Origin: Pyxidicoccus trucidator
GTDB lineage: Bacteria; Myxococcota; Myxococcia; Myxococcales; Myxococcaceae
Assembly (NCBI RefSeq): GCF_010894435.1
Contig: NZ_JAAIXZ010000034.1
Span: forward strand, 1-64,000
Direction of reading: 5' to 3'
Length of the DNA: 64,000 bases
Part shown: piece by piece, positions 33,983-43,006 of the stretch
Layout: every line of letters begins with the position of its first letter
Numbering within the stretch: the first letter of the stretch is position 1
The notes under the pieces: generated by a model
Databases searched by the model: none
What the model was told of the DNA's origin: nothing
The model's input: only the letters and a program-made list of their open reading frames with translations
Translations under genes and position numbers: made by a program

Positions 33983-35437
33983 ATGCAGTCTGGCTACCTG
34001 AACCCTGCGCGCCTTCCCTTGGGAACGAGGGTAGGGCCATGGTTCGTGGTGGAGCGACGCGGGCTGGGAACCTACGGCGCTGTCTATCGTGCCGTCGACG
34101 TGGAGACTGCACGAGGCTCCGTGGCCCTCAAGGTGGCCCTGCACCCCGGGGATGAGCGCTTCGCACGCGAGGTGGAGCTCCTCTCCCGCATCCGCCACCC
34201 GTGCGTCCCGCGCCTCGTGGATCATGGAGTCTGGCAACAGCCGGCGGGCCGCTGCAATCCGTACCTCGCCATGGAGCTGGTGGACGGCGTGTCGCTTTAC
34301 AACTGGGCTCGGGAGCACCGGCCCACTTCCCGGCAGGTGCTTCGGGTCCTCGCCAGCCTCGCGCGGGCCCTGGAAGCCACGCATGGCGCGGGGGGCGTGC
34401 ACCGTGACGTGAAGGGCGACAACGTGCTCGTGAGTGATGCGGATGGTCGGGTCTTCCTGACCGACTTCGGCTCCGGGCACTACCTGGGGGCCGCCACACT
34501 CACGGAACCGCCGTTTCCTCCCGGCACGCCGCCCTACCGCTCGCCGGAGGCGTGGAGCTCCGTGCGGCTCCCCCTCCAGGACTCGGCCGTGGCCTACGCG
34601 CCAGGGCCGGCAGATGATGTCTTCGCGCTCGGCGTCACCGCCTTCCGGCTGGTGACCAACGAGTACCCTTCCCTGGCGGACCCGGCGTCGCGTTTGGGGC
34701 ACGTGGAGGGAGCCGGCTCCTCGTCCGCGCGAGCGGTCAACGCCCGTTGCTGCGAGGCGCTGAGTGAGCTCACGTCCCAGATGCTCTCCGTGAGCCCCGA
34801 GGAACGTGGCAGTGCTCGCGAGCTGGCCGAGGCGCTGGAGGAGGCCGCGGACGAGGTTGGGCCAGAGGCGGATGTTCCGCTCTTCGTCTGGGAGGCGCCT
34901 CGGCTGGTGGCGGATGTTCCGCTCTTCGTCAGGCAGGCACCTCGGCTCGTGGAGGCAAGGGCCGCTCCCCGGCACACCGTGCGGCGAGCAACTGGGCGCA
35001 CCCGGCGGCCCTGGTTCGTGGCAGCCAGCCTGGGAGCACTTGCGCTGGGAGCCGGGTGGCTGCTGGGCGTCCACTCCGGAGACGGGGCCGGGAAGGTGCA
35101 CGCTTCAGTGCCCGAGGATGCGAGGGATGGCGGCGCGGTGGCCGTCGGGGACTCCGCACTGACAGCCCCGGTGTCTCTGAAGCGGACCCCCTTTGCTGGG
35201 CCGGCCATCGCCGAGGAGGTGCCGCCCCAGCCCGTCCCAGGACAGACCCGGCCGAATGCCCTTGGCCGCTGCCCCCAGTCTCAGGTTCCCATCAATGGTG
35301 GATGCTGGAAGAAGCTGGCTCTGGACGCGAAGGACTGCGGCGAGGGTGACATCGTCTACAAGGGAGCGTGTTACACGCCCGCCTACCCACCGCCGCGCCC
35401 GTCTACCTCGAGTCCAGCGGGTTGCCCTGACGACTGA
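33983..35437 (+). CDS. Membrane-anchored serine/threonine protein kinase
   Basis: 484 residues; GAGG sits seven bases before the ATG. The kinase domain (about 20-285) is complete: glycine loop GLGTYGAV (27-34), Lys50, Glu63, HRDVKGDN with Asp142, DFG at 161-163 and SPE. A juxtamembrane linker contains a 14-residue tandem duplication (ADVPLFVxxAPRLV, about 297-324). One membrane helix (about 345-362) is followed by an extracytoplasmic tail ending in a Cys-rich cassette (GRCP...GGCW...DCGEG...GACYTP) seen on many myxobacterial kinases. It should phosphorylate cytosolic partners in response to a signal outside. It is divergent from the AHH toxin gene, sharing a 180-bp promoter region. Confidence 0.93.
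   Translation: MQSGYLNPARLPLGTRVGPWFVVERRGLGTYGAVYRAVDVETARGSVALKVALHPGDERFAREVELLSRIRHPCVPRLVDHGVWQQPAGRCNPYLAMELVDGVSLYNWAREHRPTSRQVLRVLASLARALEATHGAGGVHRDVKGDNVLVSDADGRVFLTDFGSGHYLGAATLTEPPFPPGTPPYRSPEAWSSVRLPLQDSAVAYAPGPADDVFALGVTAFRLVTNEYPSLADPASRLGHVEGAGSSSARAVNARCCEALSELTSQMLSVSPEERGSARELAEALEEAADEVGPEADVPLFVWEAPRLVADVPLFVRQAPRLVEARAAPRHTVRRATGRTRRPWFVAASLGALALGAGWLLGVHSGDGAGKVHASVPEDARDGGAVAVGDSALTAPVSLKRTPFAGPAIAEEVPPQPVPGQTRPNALGRCPQSQVPINGGCWKKLALDAKDCGEGDIVYKGACYTPAYPPPRPSTSSPAGCPDD
34868..34951. repeat. 42-bp in-frame tandem duplication
   Basis: Two copies (34868-34909, 34910-34951) begin with the identical 21 bases coding ADVPLFV and then differ at several sites. It duplicates 14 residues in the kinase linker, so the reading frame is preserved. 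Confidence 0.85.
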
Positions 35438-35538
35438 CCGATGGAACAGGCAGCTCCGCGCAGGCCCGGGAGTGGTGCTCTCATCCCCGGAACCCACACG
35501 TGGCCGTTGCCCACGGTTGGCCAGAGGCCGTGGGCGTG

Positions 35539-36145
35539 TCAGCGGACCGGAAGCTCGCGGAAGATCAGGCCGTCCAACTCGAAGCGCTCGACGGCATTCT
35601 TGAAGCGCTCGGTGACGATGAGCACGGTCGCGAAGTTGCGCAGACGGAAGAGGTCCAGGTCCGAAGGGAGCGAGGCTGCGTCGAGGATGGGCTCCTTGGG
35701 GAGGCTGAAACCATGGCGACCGCACCCCGGAGCGACAGCTGCGGAGGCCGCGAAGGCCCCCGCCCTGCAACACTTCCAGGGCCTCTGGCAGGACCAGCAG
35801 GGTGTGCCCGTACTGATGGATGAAGGCGGAGAAGGGGCCTCGGGCCTTTCCCATCAGGGGACCAAAAGTGGTTCCGGGTCGAAGCGGGTAATCTGGAGGG
35901 AGCAGGGGGCGGACCTGGTCGCGTAGCCGCTCGTACTCCTCGAAGTTTTCTTCGAGTCGGGCCTTCAAGTACTTCCGAGCCTCCGGCAGCACGGACAAGT
36001 CGACGGCCGGGTAGTTGGTGCCTGCTCCGCCCCAGGTCGCCTTGCATGCAGGACATGAGATGCCCGGCAGCTTCCACTTGGGGGCGGCGTCGTATGTCCC
36101 CTGCTGAAGATCGATGTCTCCACGGTCCAGCTTGTAGAGCCGCAT
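35539..36145 (-). pseudogene. Broken SitI-like double-CXXCG immunity gene
   Basis: The first half (ATG 36145 to about 35740) encodes about 135 residues of a SitI-type protein: MRLYKLDRG start, first zinc pair CPAC (residues 31-34), then FGPLMGKA, GHTLLVLPEALE and GLRGLRSC. The intact end lies in another frame: CGRHGFSLPKEPILDAAS at about 35724-35670, on to FRELPVR and TGA at 35539-35541. The joint is near 35725-35740. Relative to the family (about 240 residues, as I recall it) some 40 residues around the second CXXC pair are missing, and the total of 607 bases is not a multiple of three. So a deletion has fused the halves out of frame. SitI proteins protect against SitA toxins passed by outer-membrane exchange. 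Confidence 0.75.
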
Positions 36146-36149
36146 GGCG

Positions 36150-36396
36150 TCAGTACTCAATCGGAGGCCCTGCCAGGAGATGGTAGGGCAAGCTGGGACC
36201 AATCAGATCAAAGCAGATGATGAGTTCGCGCGTACCGGTACATCTCCTCCCTGTTTGCGCCGATGTGTGCGTCCTGGAAGTTCCTCCGGCATCATGACCG
36301 TCCCCGCCGTTGCAGCCCTTGTGGATTCGATGGTGGGGCCCAAGGAAGATGACGAGTCGCTCTGCGGAGATGAGGATCCGTCGCGAGGGGTGCAAG
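36150..36396 (-). pseudogene. Remnant of a SitA-like toxin C terminus
   Basis: The last 80 codons before TGA at 36150 look like the end of a SitA-type nuclease toxin but switch frame twice. In one frame: RLVIFLGPHHRIHKGCNGG. In a second: RNFQDAHIGANREEMYRYAR. Then the first again: ELIICFDLIGPSLPY. Put together these give the family pattern HHRIHxG..GG(W)...(W)RxF...A..E..YRYAxELI..F.L.GP..PY. The toxin 5' part is gone, replaced by the divergent 104-aa gene. Its stop codon is four bases from the start of the SitI-like gene, the usual toxin-immunity order. I infer a dead toxin followed by a dead immunity gene. Confidence 0.6.
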
Positions 36397-36711
36397 ATGT
36401 CCGAAGCTGACGCATGGAGCGAAACCGGCGCACGCATCACTGACGTGCAAGTACTCGAGCGGCTGCGCACGGTTCTTGCGGAAGAGGGCTCCGTCATTGT
36501 GGAGCACCGCTTCTATCGGGGAAGCCGTGCTCCCAGTCGTAGGGTCTTCGATGATTTCGAAGCACTCTCGGCATACCTGAAGGAGCAGACACGGCCCGGA
36601 GACTCGTTCCGCATGTGGTCATTCGAGTCCACCTGCACAGACGCCCGTGTCCTGGAGATGGGCAAGGTGCCAGACAAGCTCGGGCGGGTGCCGCAGGGCG
36701 GGGCATACTGA
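36397..36711 (+). CDS. Conserved-looking 104-aa protein of unknown function
   Basis: A small acidic protein with GAGGGG just before the ATG. It is soluble, without signal or membrane segment. It has a helix-rich N-terminal part (VLERLRTVLAEEG), the motif RGSRAPSRRVFDDFEALSAYL, then DSFRMWSFESTC and a C-terminal GRVPQGGAY. The compact size and position beside a decayed SitA/SitI pair fit an orphan immunity or accessory gene, but this is inference; I do not assign a family. It is divergent from, and abuts, the toxin remnant. Confidence 0.6.
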   Translation: MSEADAWSETGARITDVQVLERLRTVLAEEGSVIVEHRFYRGSRAPSRRVFDDFEALSAYLKEQTRPGDSFRMWSFESTCTDARVLEMGKVPDKLGRVPQGGAY

Positions 36712-36726
36712 CTGAAGCTGACAGCC

Positions 36727-37452
36727 CTACCGGCGTGCGGACTCCGCGAGCCCCGCTCGCAATTCATCCAGCAGCCCGGGCGAATCCCCCTCACGGAACG
36801 CGGCGAGCCCCGCCTCGAAGTCCGCCCGCGCACCCTCCCCATCCCCCAGCCGCGCCCGCAGCCCCCCACGCTCCCGCAGCAGCTCCGGGTCCACGTCTTC
36901 GCCCTCCTGCGTGGCGAGCGCGTCCGTGAGGTCCGTCACCGCCTCCTCCAACCGTCCCAGCCGCGCCCGCGCCCCCGCACGCTGCTGCAACAGCCACGGA
37001 TTGACCGGGTCCTCCTCAATCGCCAGCGTCCAGTCCCGCTCCGCCTCCACGTCCCGCCCCAGCGCCGCCAGCGACTCCGCGCGCTTCATGTGGATGACGA
37101 GCGCCTTGCGATACCCCCCCGCCACCAGCGCGTCGAAGTCCGCCACCGCCTCCTCATGCCGCCCCAGCCGCGCCAGCGACAACGCCCGGTGCAGCCGCGT
37201 CGTGTTGTGCCCGGGCGCCAATTCCAGCACGCGCTCGTACCAGACGAGCGCCTCCGCCGGAGCCCCGCCCCAGATACCCAGCGTCTGCCCCAGCTCGCTC
37301 AGGATGCGCACCTGTTTCGGGTACTTCTCCGCGAGCTGACGGATGAGCACGAGCGCCGACGCGTACCGCCCGCTCCTGCGCAGCCGGTCCACCTCTCGCA
37401 TCTGCTCGGACACTTCCGGAGGCCACGGCTCGCGCCCGTTCCGCTCCATCAT
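36727..37452 (-). CDS. Tetratricopeptide-repeat protein
   Basis: About 241 residues from the ATG at 37452; an in-frame ATG at 37497 would overlap the upstream CoA-transferase by 38 bases. It consists of five or six TPR hairpins, e.g. ALVWYERVLELAPGHNTTRLHRALSLARLGRHEEA and DWTLAIEEDP, split here by loops. It is probably a cytosolic scaffold. Close packing behind the CoA-transferase suggests co-transcription, but no functional tie is visible. Confidence 0.8.
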   Translation of the reverse strand: MMERNGREPWPPEVSEQMREVDRLRRSGRYASALVLIRQLAEKYPKQVRILSELGQTLGIWGGAPAEALVWYERVLELAPGHNTTRLHRALSLARLGRHEEAVADFDALVAGGYRKALVIHMKRAESLAALGRDVEAERDWTLAIEEDPVNPWLLQQRAGARARLGRLEEAVTDLTDALATQEGEDVDPELLRERGGLRARLGDGEGARADFEAGLAAFREGDSPGLLDELRAGLAESARR

Positions 37453-37459
37453 TCGGGAC

Positions 37460-38992
37460 TCATCCACCGGCGGGGAAGGAGCGGCATGCGACTTCATAGT
37501 CCCGCCACCAGCCGTTCAGCGCCTGCATGTCCGTGGCGCGCGGCTCGTCCCCGGGGCCCGCCATGTCCAGGTATGCGGTGAGCAGCGGTCGGAAGTGCGG
37601 GTGCGCGCAGCGCTCGATGATGTCCTGCGCCCGCCGCTTCGGCGAGCGGATGTCCATGTTGAGCGCGTACCCCTGCTCCGTGACGACGCACTTGATGTCG
37701 TGCTCCGTGTGGTCGATGTGCCGCACGTACGGCATCACACAGCTCACCGTCCGCCCGTCCTTCAGCCTGCGCGTGGACGGCGTGTGGACGATGCTCAGGT
37801 AGGCATTGCGGAAGAAATCCCCAGAGCCCCCCAGCCCGTTGACGATGCGCGAGCCGTCGATGTGCGTGGAATTCACGTGCCCGTAGATGTCCACCTCAAT
37901 GGGCGTGTTCATCGCGATGACGAACAGCCGGGAGATGATTTCCGGGCTGTTCGACAGCCACATGGGCCGCAGCACCAGCCTGTCCCGGCAGCGCTCGAAC
38001 ATCTGGAGGAAGCGCTGGCGCCCCTCGGCGGAGAAGGACACCGCGGTGGAGGACGCGTACTCGAACTTCGCGTCGTCCTCCACGTAGCGCAGCATCCCGT
38101 CCTGGAACACCTCGGTCCAGAAGCGGATCTTCTGGAAGGGCGAGTCGTAGAGCTCGCCGATGATGGCGTTGGCCACGTTGCCCACCCCGGACTGGATGGG
38201 CGGCAGCCGCTTGCCCCAGCCGTACTGCTCCCGGCACTGGAGCAGGAAGTCGATGACGTTCCTCGCGATGCGCTTGTCCGTCTCGTCCGCGGGCTTGAAG
38301 GGCACCGGATGGTCCGGCGTGCGCGACTCCACCACCGCCACCACCTTGCTCAGGTCGATTTCCACATACGGGCTGCCGATGCGGTCCCTCACGTTCACCA
38401 CCGGCAGCGGCCAGCCCACGTGCGGATGCACGGCTGGCACGACGATGTCGTGGAAGCCCGTGTAGTCCGGCGCCGAGGTGTTCACCTCCAGGACAATCTT
38501 CTTCGCGCGGGTGAGCGCCTCCACGCTGATGCCCACCGACGACGTGAGGATGACGCTGCCGTTGCGACGGATGCGGGACACCTCCACCGCCACGTCGACG
38601 TCCCCGTAGAAGCCGTACATGAGGTTGCGCGCGAAGGCGGACAGGTGCACGTCCGTGAAGTCCATCTCCCCCGCGTGGATGCGCCGGCGCGAGGCGGCCG
38701 AGGACATGTACGGGCCGCGCTTGCGGATGAAGGGCGCCAGGGGGCCCTCCACGTCCTCGGAGAGCGAGGCGCCGGTCAGCAGGGTGATGCGCGAGTGCGG
38801 CGCCGTCTCGGAGAAGTGAAAGGCGAGCGCCGGGAGGAAGGTCTTCGGCTCCCCTGACTTGGTGAAGCCGCTGATGGCCAGGGTGTTGCCGTCGCTGACG
38901 TGCTTCACCGCCTCCTCGACGGGGACGACCCTGGCCAGCAGTTCCGGGTTCTCGATGCGGTCCTTCAGGGAGCTCGTCGCGGTCATGGCCAT
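37460..38992 (-). CDS. Acetyl-CoA hydrolase/transferase (succinyl-CoA:acetate CoA-transferase type)
   Basis: 510 residues with two CoA-transferase halves. The N-terminal half begins VPVEEAVKHVSDGNTLAISGF (the family glycine loop). The conserved FWTEVFQDGML segment carries the likely catalytic glutamate that forms the CoA thioester. Later come NGLGGSGDFFRNAYLSI and VVTEQGYALNMD, both diagnostic of the AarC/Cat1/Ach1 group. It would transfer CoA from succinyl-CoA to acetate (or a similar acid), linking acetate use to the TCA cycle. A second ATG two codons in is equally plausible as start; no clear ribosome-binding site. Confidence 0.9.
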   Translation of the reverse strand: MAMTATSSLKDRIENPELLARVVPVEEAVKHVSDGNTLAISGFTKSGEPKTFLPALAFHFSETAPHSRITLLTGASLSEDVEGPLAPFIRKRGPYMSSAASRRRIHAGEMDFTDVHLSAFARNLMYGFYGDVDVAVEVSRIRRNGSVILTSSVGISVEALTRAKKIVLEVNTSAPDYTGFHDIVVPAVHPHVGWPLPVVNVRDRIGSPYVEIDLSKVVAVVESRTPDHPVPFKPADETDKRIARNVIDFLLQCREQYGWGKRLPPIQSGVGNVANAIIGELYDSPFQKIRFWTEVFQDGMLRYVEDDAKFEYASSTAVSFSAEGRQRFLQMFERCRDRLVLRPMWLSNSPEIISRLFVIAMNTPIEVDIYGHVNSTHIDGSRIVNGLGGSGDFFRNAYLSIVHTPSTRRLKDGRTVSCVMPYVRHIDHTEHDIKCVVTEQGYALNMDIRSPKRRAQDIIERCAHPHFRPLLTAYLDMAGPGDEPRATDMQALNGWWRDYEVACRSFPAGG

Positions 38993-39243
38993 GTGGGAAC
39001 GCCCGGGGTGGGACGGCCGTTCTCGACGCGGGAAGATGACACGGTGCGTGCTCCTCTGGGGGACGAGGTGGGGGGCGGGCCCCGCGCTTGTCTGGGGCGC
39101 GACTCACGGCGGACGGCTCGGGAAGAGGAGGCCAGGCAGGCGTGTTGGGGGCGCCGCGATTCCGTCCTACGGTTCGCGGCGGGCCGCCGCCAGGCTCCGC
39201 CCCTACCAGACAGCCACCCTTTCGTTGGGAGACCCCCTTTCTC

Positions 39244-41463
39244 ATGCGTAAGCTCTTCTTCGCCGGCGCGGGCATGGCCGTGCTCGTGTCCGCCGGTTGC
39301 GCGACAACCGCCCAGCCCGCCCAGGAGTCCCGGAACATGGCTTCCGTCCCCAGCACCCCCGCCGCTCCCGGCACCCCCGCCGCCACCGACTCGAACCCGC
39401 TGCTCGCGAGCTGGGCCGGCCCCTATGGCGGAGTCCCCCCGTTCGCCCAGGTGAAGGTGGAGCACTTCAAGCCCGCGTTCGAGGTGGCCATGGAGGAGCT
39501 CCGCCGCGAAATCGCCGCCATCGTCGCCGAGACTTCCGCGCCTGACTTCGAGAACACGATTGTCGCGCTGGAGGCCACGGGGAAGACCTTCTCCGACGTG
39601 GAGACGCTCTACGGCATCTGGAGCGGCTCCATGAGCAACCCGGAGGTCCAGGCGCTCCAGCGGGAGCTGGCGCCGAAGCTCGCGGCCTTCGACGACGAAA
39701 TCTACCAGAACGCGGCGCTCTTCAAGCGCATCGACGCCGTCTACAACTCGCCCGAGAAGGCGAAGCTGACGCCCGAGCAGCAGCGGCTCACCTGGCTGCT
39801 CTACACGCGCTTCGCCCGCATGGGCGCGAAGCTGGATACGGCGGCGAAGCAGCAGCTGGCCGCCATCAACCAGCGCCTCGCGTCGCTCTACACGTCCTTC
39901 AGCCAGAACGTGCTCGCCGACGAGGAGGGCTACACCGTCGTCCTGGAGTCCGAGGCCGACCTCGCGGGGCTGCCCGACTCCGTGCGCGCCGGCGCGGCGG
40001 CCGCGGCCGAGTTGCGCGGCCTGAAGGGCAAGTGGGTCATCACCAACACGCGCTCCTCCATGGAGCCGTTCCTGACGTACTCGGCCCGCCGGGACTTGCG
40101 TGAGAAGGTGTGGCGCAACTACGTCAACCGCGGCGACAACAAGGACGCGCGCGACAACAACGCCACCATCGCCGAGGTGCTGAAGCTGCGCGCCGAGCGC
40201 GCGAAGCTGCTGGGCTACGAGACGCACGCCCATTGGCGGCTGGAGAACACCATGGCGAAGTCGCCCGCGCGCGCCATGGCGCTGATGGAGGCCGTCTGGA
40301 AGCCCGCGGTGGCCCGTGTCCACGAGGAGGTGCGGGACATGCAGGCCGTGGCGGACAAGGAGGGTGCGAAGCTGAAAATCGAGCCCTGGGACTACCGCTA
40401 CTACGCGGAGAAGGTCCGCAAGGCGAAGTACGACCTGGACCAGAACGAGGTGAAGCCCTACCTCCAGTTGGAGAAGCTGCGCGAGGGCATGTTCTGGGTG
40501 GCGGGCGAGCTGTTCGGCTTCGCCTTCACCCCGGTGAGCGACGTGCCCGTCTACCACCCCGACGTCCGCGTCTGGGAGGTGAAGGACCAGGCCAGCGGCC
40601 GTCACGTGGGCCTCTGGTACTTCGACCCGTACGCCCGCCAGGGCAAGCGCTCCGGCGCGTGGATGAACGCCTACCGCACCCAGGAGCGGTTCCGCGGCGA
40701 AGTCACGACCATCGTCTCCAACAACTCCAACTTCGTGAAGGGCGGGCCCGGCGAGCCGGTGCTCATCAGCTGGGAGGACGCCTCCACGCTGTTCCACGAG
40801 TTCGGCCACGCGCTGCACGGCCTCAGCTCCAACGTGACGTACCCGTCGCTGGCGGGCACCGCCGTGGCGCGTGACTACGTGGAGTTCCCCTCGCAGCTGC
40901 TGGAGCACTGGCTGGCCACGCCCGAGGTGCTCAACACCTACGCGCTGCACTACCAGACGGGGAAGGCGATTCCGAAGGCGCTGGTGTCCCGCATCGAGAA
41001 GGCCTCCACCTTCAACCAGGGCTTCGCCACGGTGGAGTACCTGTCCAGCGCGCTCATCGACATGAAGCTGCACCTGGCGGGGGCCACGCCCATCGACCCG
41101 GACGCCTTCGAGCGCGACACGCTGAACGCGCTGGGCATGCCGAAGGAAATCGTCATGCGCCACCGCACGCCGCAGTTCGGCCACGTGTTCGCGGGCGACG
41201 GGTACTCGGCGGGCTACTACAGCTACCTGTGGTCCGACACGCTGACGGCGGACGCCTACGAGGCCTTCACGGCGGGCAAGGGCGCCTACGACAAGGCGGT
41301 GGCCGAGAAGCTGCGCAAGAACGTCTTCTCCGTGGGCAACACGCTGGACCCGGCCGAGGCCTACCGAGGCTTCCGCGGCCGTGACGCGGGCATCGACGCG
41401 CTGATGCGCAAGCGCGGCTTCCCCGTCCCGCGCGCGGCGGCGCAGGCGAAGGACACGAAGTAG
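39244..41463 (+). CDS. M3-family peptidyl-dipeptidase, Dcp-like lipoprotein
   Basis: 739 residues. A lipoprotein signal (MRKLFF... VSAGC) is followed by an Ala/Pro-rich linker and a full M3 peptidase. The N-terminal region (NPLLASWAGPYGGVPPFAQVKVEHFKPAF in pieces) is Dcp/oligopeptidase A-like. The zinc site is HEFGHALH (His518, Glu519, His522) with the third ligand Glu about 29 residues on (VEFPSQLLEHW). The Tyr/His-rich C-terminal loop GDGYSAGYYSYLWS binds peptide. It is lipid-anchored, probably periplasmic or on the outer membrane, and cleaves dipeptides or short pieces from peptides, useful in a predatory, protein-eating bacterium. The lipid anchor differs from cytosolic E. coli Dcp. Confidence 0.93.
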   Translation: MRKLFFAGAGMAVLVSAGCATTAQPAQESRNMASVPSTPAAPGTPAATDSNPLLASWAGPYGGVPPFAQVKVEHFKPAFEVAMEELRREIAAIVAETSAPDFENTIVALEATGKTFSDVETLYGIWSGSMSNPEVQALQRELAPKLAAFDDEIYQNAALFKRIDAVYNSPEKAKLTPEQQRLTWLLYTRFARMGAKLDTAAKQQLAAINQRLASLYTSFSQNVLADEEGYTVVLESEADLAGLPDSVRAGAAAAAELRGLKGKWVITNTRSSMEPFLTYSARRDLREKVWRNYVNRGDNKDARDNNATIAEVLKLRAERAKLLGYETHAHWRLENTMAKSPARAMALMEAVWKPAVARVHEEVRDMQAVADKEGAKLKIEPWDYRYYAEKVRKAKYDLDQNEVKPYLQLEKLREGMFWVAGELFGFAFTPVSDVPVYHPDVRVWEVKDQASGRHVGLWYFDPYARQGKRSGAWMNAYRTQERFRGEVTTIVSNNSNFVKGGPGEPVLISWEDASTLFHEFGHALHGLSSNVTYPSLAGTAVARDYVEFPSQLLEHWLATPEVLNTYALHYQTGKAIPKALVSRIEKASTFNQGFATVEYLSSALIDMKLHLAGATPIDPDAFERDTLNALGMPKEIVMRHRTPQFGHVFAGDGYSAGYYSYLWSDTLTADAYEAFTAGKGAYDKAVAEKLRKNVFSVGNTLDPAEAYRGFRGRDAGIDALMRKRGFPVPRAAAQAKDTK

Positions 41464-41473
41464 CGCTGTCCGC

Positions 41474-42313
41474 TCAGGGCCCCTGGGGAGTCGTCCCGGG
41501 GGCCTGGTCGTCCAGCGGGAAGAAGTGGCTGAAGGGCCCCGGGCCCCTGCCCAGCGCCAGCGGGTGCTCCAGCGCGGCGGTGACGTAGGCCTTGGCGCGC
41601 CGCGTGGCCTCCAGCGCGTCCCGTCCCAGCGCCAGGTGCGCGGCGATGGCCGCGGACAGCGTGCAGCCGGTGCCGTGGGTGTTGCGCGTCTCCACCGCGC
41701 GCAGGTGCAGCGTCACCAGGTGCTCGCCGTCGAACCAGACGTCCGTTCCGCGCAGCGCCCCCTCCATGCCCCCGCCCTTCACCAGCACCGCCCGGGGGCC
41801 CAGCCGGTGGATGCGGCGCGCGGCCGCGCGCATGTCCTCCAGCGTGCGCAGCTCCAGGCCCGCGAGCAGCTCGGCCTCGTACCGGTTGGGCGTGGCGACG
41901 GTGGCCAGCGGCAGCAGCAGCTCCTTCAGCGCCCCCACCGCCGCGTCGTCGATGAGCCGCGCCCCGGCCCGGGACACCATGACGGGGTCCACCACCAGCG
42001 GGCCCAGCTTCAGCTCGCGCAGCCGCGCGGCCACCACGGAGATGATGTCCGGGTTGACGAGCATGCCCGTCTTCACCGCGCCGGCGCCGAGGTCCACCGC
42101 CACCGCGTCGATTTGCGCGGCGACGGAGGCGGCGGGCAGTACGTCCACCCGGGTGACGCCCAGCGTGTTCTGCGCGGTGACGGCCGTCACCGCGCTGGTG
42201 CCATGGACGCGGTGGAACGCGAAGGTGGCCAGGTCGGCCTGGATGCCGGCGCCGCCACCGCTGTCCGAGCCGGCGATGGTGAGCGCTGTCGGGACGGGCT
42301 TCAGGGTCTCCAT
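41474..42313 (-). CDS. thiD: Hydroxymethylpyrimidine/phosphomethylpyrimidine kinase
   Basis: 279 residues from ATG 42313 with GGGGG ahead; the longer frame upstream looks non-coding. Ribokinase-like fold: TIAGSDSGGGAGIQADL at the start binds the pyrimidine, KTGML and VVDPVMVSRAGARL are conserved, and NTHGTGCTLSAAIAA holds the anion hole with catalytic Asp replaced by Cys, as is normal in ThiD. It phosphorylates HMP and HMP-phosphate for thiamine synthesis or salvage. It is alone, with no other thi gene or TPP riboswitch seen near. It converges on the M3 peptidase gene with a 10-bp gap. Confidence 0.93.
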   Translation of the reverse strand: METLKPVPTALTIAGSDSGGGAGIQADLATFAFHRVHGTSAVTAVTAQNTLGVTRVDVLPAASVAAQIDAVAVDLGAGAVKTGMLVNPDIISVVAARLRELKLGPLVVDPVMVSRAGARLIDDAAVGALKELLLPLATVATPNRYEAELLAGLELRTLEDMRAAARRIHRLGPRAVLVKGGGMEGALRGTDVWFDGEHLVTLHLRAVETRNTHGTGCTLSAAIAAHLALGRDALEATRRAKAYVTAALEHPLALGRGPGPFSHFFPLDDQAPGTTPQGP

Positions 42314-42498
42314 GCCCCCATGGTGCGGCAGCGCTCCCGTCAGGGCCAGCACTCTGGACGGGAGCGGGGTGTCCACGAGGCGGCGCCCCCGGGGTTGGCT
42401 TCCCGACCCGAGGGGTGGGCGCAGGTCTCGAATCAGTCCCGACCCACTACACAAATAATGGGCGTGCTGTAGCTTTCCGTTCGCACGGGGGGTGCGCT

Positions 42499-42990
42499 AT
42501 GCGGCGGAATGTACGTCGGTTCGCGGTTCCAGTCGTAGTGGGAGCGGCGGTGATGGCGGGCGTCTCGGCCTCGGCGAGGGAGCGTCCCAGGCCGAAGTGC
42601 GTGAAAATCTCCGGCACGCTGACGAGCACGATGAGCACGGGGGCCTGCGCCAGCCCGGTGGGCATCTGCACCACGGGGGAGTTCAGGGGAGACGGGCTGC
42701 TGAAGGGCCGGACCACCTTCGTCGCGGACTCGCTCCAGCCAGCGGCGGCGACCGAGGAGCCCACCACGCTCGTCTACTCGGGGCTGCTGACCATCCGCAC
42801 CAAGGACGGCACGCTCACCACCCGCGACACCGGCATCCTGGACACCGCGAACGGGCTCATCGGGGCGAGGGATGTCGTCGTGGGCGGCACCGGCATCTTC
42901 GCCGGTGCCACCGGCTACATCCTCTTCCAGGGCACCGGCACCTCGACGTTCATCAACGAGGCGAGCGGGGAGATCTGCCTCAAGCGGTGA
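42499..42990 (+). CDS. Secreted barrel protein, allene-oxide-cyclase-like
   Basis: 163 residues with a signal peptide cleaved near SASA (about residue 28). The rest is almost entirely beta strands. GEFRGDGLLKGRTTF, LVYSGLLTIRTKDG, RDTGILDTANG and GGTGIFAGATGYILFQGTG form the alternating pattern seen in allene oxide cyclase-type or dirigent-type barrels. Three cysteines (CVKI, ACASPVGIC) near the N terminus plus one near the C terminus could form disulfides. Enzymatic activity is not implied; the family also holds non-enzymatic bacterial proteins. It has its own promoter region divergent from thiD. Confidence 0.6.
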   Translation: MRRNVRRFAVPVVVGAAVMAGVSASARERPRPKCVKISGTLTSTMSTGACASPVGICTTGEFRGDGLLKGRTTFVADSLQPAAATEEPTTLVYSGLLTIRTKDGTLTTRDTGILDTANGLIGARDVVVGGTGIFAGATGYILFQGTGTSTFINEASGEICLKR

Positions 42991-43006
42991 GGTGCCCGCC
43001 CCGGGC

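Noticed and set aside
35105..36202. 365-codon minus frame as an intact gene
   Set aside because: Only its first 135 codons (after MRLYKL) match a SitI-like protein; after about 35740 it leaves the family frame and runs antisense into the kinase gene.
42314..42498. TPP riboswitch upstream of thiD
   Set aside because: No CUGAGA-type or other conserved thi-box sequence seen in the short region before the start.
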